From the NCBI GenBank assembly GCA_036429605.1, contig JAVFKD010000015.1, forward strand, positions 124,001 to 188,000: a DNA stretch of 64,000 nt, written 5' to 3'. This stretch comes from Cladobotryum mycophilum. Its lineage: Eukaryota > Ascomycota > Sordariomycetes > Hypocreales > Hypocreaceae. The translations under genes and the position numbers were made by a program. This document shows, one piece after another, positions 57,420 to 64,000 of the stretch; within the stretch, counting starts at the first letter, position 1; each line of letters begins with the position of its first letter. The notes under the pieces are model-generated. The model did not search any database, was not told where the DNA came from, and was given only the letters and a program-made list of their open reading frames with translations.

Positions 57420-59960
57420 CAGTGATGTAATTAATCGGGGCGATTAATTAGCGATTCATTGAATCTGAATCCGAGGCTAGGATTAATTATCTGAATCACG
57501 CTCGTTAGGATTAATTAAGTTTCAATGATTAATTAAAGTAAGGTTAACTACTAGACTATAAATATAATTGGCTAGTGTAGCGCTAAATTTAACCCTTGTT
57601 AACCATCGCTATACATATCCTGACTGATCACTTAATGTTAGACTATCAAACATTATAGCCTCTAATATAAACCCATTTATTATCTCTGTCGATAACGATT
57701 ATTTTGCTTTAATAGAGAATCCTGTTGAGGATATAAATATTATTGGAGAATTTTTTTAATTCTTAGAATTATTTTTTTATAGTATATAAACGCGCCCGGA
57801 CTCTTACTGTACTTGACATTTAAGCGGAAAGTCGTTCGCTAAATCACTAAAAGCCTGAACGTAATAAGCATGGTTAGAAGATATGGTATTGTAAACGTTG
57901 TTCCTACTCTCAGGCCGCTTATAATAGAGTACGGGGCCATCTCCAGGATAAGCATTGTGTCTTGATTTCAGAGCACCAAACAGCCAAGAAGCTCGGGCAG
58001 GAACTCGCGATTGATAGACTGTTTCGGCAGTAAGCTGCGAGACAAAAAGGGCATGATATCGAGCGGGAGAAGCATCTTCGTACCTTTATTAACGAAGATA
58101 TGTATAACTAAGCACTGGTAAATCTTATTACTGCGCATAGTCTTCCCCATAGCCTTGTTGAGTGGCCAGAATGGTATGCCTTACTCCACACAGTCAATTA
58201 CATGGCCCTAAGAGTTATTACACAGAGTCGCAGGCAAGTTCTAAAACTGTTAGAGGTAAACTTTTCTATACATCGCGAGAGCTTAATATTAAGGCTTAAC
58301 GCTTCGCCTATACAAATATACTTTAGCATTAATATCTAGTCTTCTCTAAACTATTATAGCTTCCTTGCCATCGTGGCTCATTTTATTGATCTAGGCAGCA
58401 GGCAGTTACAAAAGGCTTTACTTACTCTTCGAGAGCTTAAAGGTATACATAGTAGTAAAGCTATTGCAGAGGCTTTCCTCCAGGTAGTTAATTCGTATAG
58501 AGTATATAATAAGATCGAATACTTTACTCTTAATAACGCTTATAATAATAATACAATACTACGAACTATTATAAAGATCTATAGCTTTAATTCTACCTAT
58601 CGACGACTCCGCTATAATGGCCATATTATAAATCTAGCGGTGTAAGCATTCCTATTCGGCAAGAACAAGAATGCTTCTAATAAGGCCCTGCGTTAAATAT
58701 CACAGCTATCCTGTAAGGAACAGGAGGGGGCTATTGAAAGAGCAGAGACGGCGACTGCCTGGCGGCAGTATGACGCGCTTAGTATACTTTATAACCTTAT
58801 AGTATGGATTCGCTTATTAACCTAACGTTACCAAGCCTTCCTACGGACTGCTGGCTATATAATCCCGCAGGATAACTCGACAAGGTGGAACTCTTAGTAT
58901 TGAATAATTTATACTATTATTAAACTCCGCAAAGAACTCAATAGCTTTATAGACGATTGCTATTTAAAGAGCGATATCAGTTTTGATTATCTTCATCCCG
59001 AGCACTAGCAGGAGCTTTAGGAGATCCACGACTTTCTATAACCTTTCTATAAGATTACTAAAAACACCTAATAGGACAATACGTCATTAAATAAGGTGAT
59101 TTGCTTTATGGACTTTCTTATTATGCATTATAAAGCCGCCATATAGCAATTCCAGCATAGCATCACGATAGTGGATCGTATTATAACCAGTTAGTATAAG
59201 TTCGACGATTACTATACCCGTATAGATAATACCCCAGTATACGCGGCTACGATTCTGCTCTACCCTAGCCTTCGACGGGCATATCTAAATAAGGCTTAGA
59301 AAGACCAGTCCTAATATATCGGGCCGGCAGTCGAGGCTATGCGCAAGCTATGGGATAGTTTCAAGCCGCTGCAAGAACCAGAAATTAAGGAGGATCTTTC
59401 GGCTTACGAGGCATATAAGAAACACATCTATTAGAAGTCATCTTCTTATAATGAATTTAGCTGATTCATCGAGGGCCCGACGCTGCCAATTAGTGCCTCT
59501 TCTGCCCTTTCATAGTGGCTTAAGCCAACGCAACAAACTTCCTATCCTTCTCTCTACCGCCTCGCAATTAATATTTTCTTTATACCAGCAATATTAGCGG
59601 AGGCTGAACAAGTATTTAGCGGAGCCTAACGTACAATTTCTTAGGATAAAAGTCGATTGTTTGCGTAGATAGTAGAGTATACGGAGTGTTTAAAGTACTG
59701 GATTAAGAGTAAGCTCTTAGACCAGCTATGTATGACTCTAAAAGTAAATAAGTATTAACTTAGGTATTAGAGATTTAAAAATAATAGCTAAGAATACTAA
59801 GAATTAATTTAGTACTATTAAAATAGTTAAAAAAGCTTATTAACTGGCTAAGAGCTAATTAATCGCTGAATCCGATAATTAATCCTGAATCCAAGGCCTG
59901 ATTCAATAATTAATCTGAATCCGACCCTGGATTCAGATTAATTGATTAATTACATCACTG
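57420..59960 (+). mobile_element. hAT transposon, 2541 bp, inside WD40 repeats
   Basis: The ends are perfect 17-nt terminal inverted repeats, CAGTGATGTAATTAATC, and the element is flanked by an exact 8-bp duplication, the hallmark of hAT insertion. Subterminal GATTCAGATTAATT motifs repeat inside both ends. The interior is AT-rich and carries a decayed transposase. Removing the element and one duplication rejoins SYDRT/LDRT of the WD40 frame exactly. Confidence 0.95.
58361..59758 (+). pseudogene. hAT transposase relic
   Basis: Recognisable blocks: AHFIDLGSRQLQKALLTLRE, YNKIEYFTLNNAYNNNTILR, YNGHIINLAV, DNSTRWNS, YKITKNT, KLWDSFKP and the C-terminal dimerisation block IPAILAEAEQVFSGA followed by RTIS-stop-DKSRLFA. 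At least fifteen in-frame stops are present, mostly TAG or TAA where family members have Trp or Gln (for example RTISWDKS, HIINLAVQAF). That is the C-to-T pattern on both strands expected from RIP. The element cannot make its own transposase. Confidence 0.88.
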
Positions 59961-59968
59961 GTGCGGTC
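59961..59968. repeat. 8-bp target-site duplication, right (GTGCGGTC)
   Basis: Exact copy of 57412-57419. Confidence 0.95.
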
Positions 59969-60315
59969 GTATGAGGCCGATGCCACGAGCGATGAGTCGT
60001 GCGAGAAGGCTACCGACCCGACCCAGCCGCTGTGGCCCTCGAGTGTCTGGACGTACTCGCCCGTGTCGGCGCGCCATAGCCGGACCGTCCGGCCGCCTGA
60101 GGCCGATGCCACGAGCGATGAGTCGTGCGAGAAGGCTACCGACTCGACCCAGTCGCTGTGGCCCTCGAGTGTCTGGACGCACTCGCCCGTGTCGGCGCGC
60201 CATAGCCGGACCGTGCGGCCGTGTGAGGCCGATGCCACGAGCGATGAGTCGTGCGAGAAGGCTACCGACACGACCGGGCCGCTATGGCCCTCGAGTTTCT
60301 GTATACATTGAGCCC
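59969..60315 (-). repeat. WD40-encoding 126-bp near-identical repeats, proximal part
   Basis: About 2.8 repeats reading LEGHSGPVVSVAF, LEGHSDWVESVAF, LEGHSGWVGSVAF, with the rest of the unit (SHDSSLVASAS, TVRLWRADTGE) almost invariant. Variation concentrates at the positions after GHS and before RT, which lie on the upper face of WD40 propellers. Confidence 0.92.
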
Positions 60316-63203
60316 AATTGCTCTCTGTCTTTGGTTTAAGATGTATCCAATTAGGTATCGCGCCTTCAAACAAGTTCCTAATAATACCCCCGCGCGGAGC
60401 AAATAGAAGGACTGAAGAATATATTTAAAAAGGTGCAGTATAAATAATTGATAAATTAGTGCGAAGAAGCTATAGAGAGTCATTTAAAAAGTCAGACAAT
60501 AAATTAATACTCTCTTTCTATTATAAAGTTAGTAGCTTTATCTAGTAGATTATTATATAAACTTGCCTGTAGAAGAGCTTGTAGACTCTTAATTATCTTG
60601 ATGCTTTCTGGTGCTCGTTGCATTAAACCCAGCGTCTCGATCCAGTGCAGGAAATGCTGTTTCAGGAATTGAAAAGCTTCCCTATAATCACCCTGATTTC
60701 GCGCGCCTTGGAGGTGGAATACCCAGTTTAGGCAGGCATACTGGAGTTCAGCAGGAATATCTGCGTTGACCTTTTGACTGTCAACTATGGAACCTTCCAG
60801 TCCTAACTTCCGTAGATTACAGATGTCTTCTCGGAGGAATTGTTTCATAGTGCGCAGACAGTTAGCTGCCATCTGCGTATGAGCTAGTGCCTCATCGACC
60901 CAGAAGGGGTTTCCCCTCTGCTTCTCGGGATCCAATAGGAAGTCGCGGAAAGAGAGATGTAGTAGCCTTACTGGTGACTTAGCTAATGGTGGTATGCTTA
61001 GGACCGAATGAAGCATATCTAATCTGACATCGATGGTATGTCTAGGAATACTAAGGAGCTGTGCTAGGGCAGATGTTGATAAAGGACTTGTGAGAACCAC
61101 GATTGAGCCAACAATCTGTCGAAATTGTTGCAGAACCTCATCTCGCTCCCGTGCAGAAAGCCCTATGATCTGCTGATCAAGGACAGGTAGATAAGTCGCA
61201 TCAAGTTTGGACTCTTGGCTTCTTGTCTGGTAGTCCAGAACCTTGCGAAGTCGTTCGTCGGGGTTTCCACATTTGCGATCAGCGAGAAAGCGACACACAG
61301 TGGCAGCGAAAATGAAGAGCGGGATTGCCATTGTAACTAGAGCATCGAAACCAGATTGGCCAGGCCAGTCTGCATCTAGTTGTCGGTGCTTCTGCGCTGT
61401 TTCATTATAATTTTCTCGGATTATCGCTAACTCATGCCTTAAGAAAACCGCTAGGTCGTGTTCGATCACAGGCTTGGATATTTCATGAAGAATGACATCT
61501 TGATATTCACCCTTGAGCTTAGCAAAGCCGAGACGAATTGGAAGCTCTGGTCGGCTAGTGGCAACGATTTTTAAGCCTAAGCTCTTAGCACTAGCAAAAA
61601 GGTGAATGATAAGTTTGACTTTATCCTCTGGCTCGCACTCATCTAGGGCATCGATAACGATGACAAGAAATTCGCCTTTTTCAGCATTTTGTGAAATCGC
61701 GGTTAGAGGCTGCAAGATAAGCTTGTCGAACTGCTCCTTTAGTCCCTTGTCGCCGATAGCAGAGTCGGCATTAATTGCACTCTTGATAGAAGAAGCGATA
61801 GCAGGTTTCCTTGCTGCTAACTGAGCGGCTATTGTCGTGAAAAACCTCGCAGAGCTCCCCGGTCATCCTCTCCTCTCTTGAAGAAGAAACTGGCGCCTAG
61901 ATGGCCAGTGCTAGCAAAGGATCGGGCGATAGTGCGGGATATGGTTAACTTTCCAGTCCCTGCCATACCATTTAGCCAGAAAATTGACTTGGTACTCGGG
62001 TTCTCGGCCCATTCCGATATTTGATGGAGGAGTTCGATTCGGGTTTTTGGCAGGCAGACTGGGTTCTGCTCCTTGGCATAAGAGTCGAAAGCTGCCTTCT
62101 CCGCAACTGGAATTTTGATGAACGAAAGACTCTGGCTGACAGTATCTATCTTCTGATCGACTTTAAAGGCCTATTTAGTATTATAGTACACAAAGCGAGG
62201 AGGCTAGGAACTAACTTTCACTAAGTAGGCCGCCGATCTTTTTCTCAGCCTTAACTCTGTTAGGAGGGATTCGGGTAAGAAGATCTTTTGCGTACGCAGT
62301 AGCCGCTATTACTGTATACCCTTGCCACTTTTTATTCTTGTGCGAATCCGAGTAGTCGCAAATACCGCGAATGACCAGACAGGGGAAGTGGTTCATCAGC
62401 CCTGCCGCCTCCATTTCGAAACACAGAACATCCTTCTCTGCAGCAAGTCTATCCCTTGTCATAGTGTCTTTCATTAGCTGATTCGCTGAAGCAATTGTGC
62501 CGTAGTGAATGGCCGGATTATCGTTGTTTTCTGTCCGTTCAGTTCGAGGTAGTAAGATTAAGAGATCATCACCGCAGACGGCTGCACAACTTGTCTCACC
62601 CGCTGGATGGACGACCCCACTTCTGTATAGCCTGTCGCTGCTTGGGTCTGGCCGTTTATACTCCCGCCGTAACCTTGGGTTCTTTTAAAGAATATTAATG
62701 ATTGTCTCTTCGAGCCGATGTCCCTTCCTCTCGTACTGGGCCTTGATTCCATTCACAGCAGTTCTTAGGGACGTCGGTGGTTGGTCTAAGAAACCAGTCT
62801 GTTGGAAGCTTTGATCCTGTACCGTTTTACCAAAGTCGTATTGGAACACACCTCCTTTCCCATCGCGAGAAGCACTGACGACGATGTCGCCTAGACGGAT
62901 ATCATGCTTGGCACTTGGCGCACCGCCGCCGATACCTACCATTAGACCGATTCGGACATTAGGAAAGCTGTGCAGCATATCTCTCGCGACACTAGCTGCG
63001 GAAGCTATTCCGTACTCACCGTCGGGCAAGACGGCAATAACGACATTGTGTTTCCTAATCTTACCCAGCGTATAATCATTGTTGTCATGGGAAAAGACAT
63101 ATTCAGGTGGCTCGTGTTCCTCGTCAAGAAAGGCTTCTGCGGCGACGCGCTCTGTGCTAATGGCGCAGATCCACCCAACAGTGTAGTCTTCGTGGTTCGA
63201 CAT

Positions 63204-64000
63204 TTTCGTTTGCGGATCGGGGTTTTGTCGATGGCGATTTGTTTAGGTCAACTTGCGCTGTTCTAGAACAGCGAGAGGTTCGAGCGGTGCGCCTTAAAAG
63301 ATACCAACTATTCAACTCCTCCCATAGACAGTAGAAACAAAACGTAGAGACCTTAGAAAGAAGGAAATGAGGCTGGCTGTTGCGACCCCGCTCAGCATTG
63401 GGTTGAACCAGGTGGGGGTGGGGTTGGGTAGGATCTCGGTTACAGACACTTGTCGCGTTGGCTGCTAATCTGAGAGAGAATTCAGAAAGTTGCAGATCAA
63501 ACAGACAGCTTATCGGTGCCCCAGCCGATGTTCTCCTGACATGTGATTAGCCATAGACTGGCACTTGCTTAGACACCGCTTAGGGAGTCAAAGGTCCAGC
63601 GCCATAGTAATTGAGATTGCCGATACTGACGGGCATTCCTGCGACCCAGGCAGCCAGCTAGTACATCGACTGTGCTATGTTCTGTCCCGCTGCCGCCGGC
63701 TGGAGTTTGACGATTTCACTCTTAAATTATCTCGATGAAACTGTATTTTTGTGATGGCAAAAAGCTTTATATACCGCATTCAATGTGTAATTCATGAGCG
63801 GAGGATGCTCAGAGATACGGCTTGCTACGCTAATACGAGGTTATCCGCCGCCAATGTATACGGGCCGCTGCTTAAGAAGATTGCATGATTTAGTTGCTAT
63901 TAGCCTAAAAGCCACCTGACTACCTGAAAAGAAAGAATATCTAAGGCGATACGGATGAAACGTTATCTGGGGAAAGAACTAGAGTAATAATAGTAATTTG
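63204..64000. other. NLR upstream region to window end
   Basis: Probable promoter and leader of the NLR, then unremarkable sequence to the window end. No gene is supported. Confidence 0.45.

Larger units (their letters stand above)
56832..63203 (-). pseudogene. PNP/UDP-NACHT-WD40 NLR-like protein, split by a hAT element
   Basis: The order on the minus strand is a PNP_UDP_1 nucleoside-phosphorylase-like domain (62211-63203; [60 protein letters not shown]), a NACHT NTPase (about 60.5-62.2 kb; P-loop GMAGTGK, Walker B-like VIVIDALDECEP), then WD40 repeats (60315-59969, continued 57411-57124) and a conserved tail (DLLWLPVEYR; VLVIAFS). Faults: TAA in IINIL-stop-KNPRL (62692-62694); a G4 run (61857-61860) where one G restores ARFFTTIAAQL; P-loop Ser replaced by Leu; Trp replaced by TAG (56967-56969) before NGNDLLWLP; and the 2.5-kb insertion at 57420-59960. 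An intron at about 62166-62213 and another linker near 60.4 kb are inferred. Such NLRs act in heterokaryon incompatibility and defence. Confidence 0.85.

Noticed and set aside
57136..57447. Open frames antisense to the WD40 repeats, here and at 59961-60339
   Set aside because: They mirror the near-identical WD40 repeats on the other strand, which have clear protein similarity.

Overview
The window looks like a filamentous ascomycete genome, most likely Sordariomycetes. The evidence is short GT-AG introns of about 45-185 nt with CTAAC/CTGAC-like branch points, ACAACCATGG-type start contexts, CT-rich leaders, and typical fungal families: an Ecm29 proteasome adaptor, a Nam8/Csx1-type three-RRM protein, an ABC-A transporter and NLR-like NACHT proteins. 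RIP-like mutations mark the repeats. Species cannot be named from the sequence alone.

Region 1-21 kb is conserved housekeeping DNA: the 5' part of a germinal-centre (GCK-III) kinase, a UBA-UAS-UBX protein (a probable Cdc48/p97 adaptor), ECM29, then 8.6 kb without a recognisable gene, then the three-RRM protein. Region 22-52 kb is accessory DNA: a broken GNAT acetyltransferase, a PF04199 cyclase-family enzyme, a Baeyer-Villiger-type monooxygenase, a cluster of very small secreted proteins, a thioesterase-like protein, a broken 2-oxoglutarate oxygenase, a Thr-rich secreted surface protein, a 1623-aa ABC-A transporter and a decayed sulfatase. Region 52-64 kb is repeat- and NLR-rich. It holds a truncated NLR N-terminus, a RIP-decayed DUF3435 tyrosine recombinase (the family of Starship captains), and a PNP-NACHT-WD40 NLR on the minus strand. 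A complete hAT element of 2541 bp, with a perfect 8-bp target-site duplication, splits the WD40 repeats of that NLR.

The most interesting discovery is a family of tiny secreted proteins hidden in three-exon genes too short for ordinary ORF calling. Two intact tandem copies (both 93 aa) and a degenerate third copy lie at 28.6-30.9 kb, and a diverged fourth (114 aa) lies at 37.5-38.0 kb. Spliced, each copy has a signal peptide followed by a trypsin-inhibitor-like (TIL) cysteine pattern. The two intact tandem copies lack exactly the two cysteines that form one of the five canonical TIL disulfides. The fourth copy sits inside a 2.6-kb stretch bounded by a near-perfect inverted repeat.

A second cross-cutting observation is that at least six reading frames (ECM29, the RRM protein, the cyclase twice, the monooxygenase, the NLR) are each broken by one missing base in a G or C run. 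Adding one base of the same kind restores the conserved protein every time. This points to systematic homopolymer under-calling in the assembly, so those genes are probably intact in the organism.
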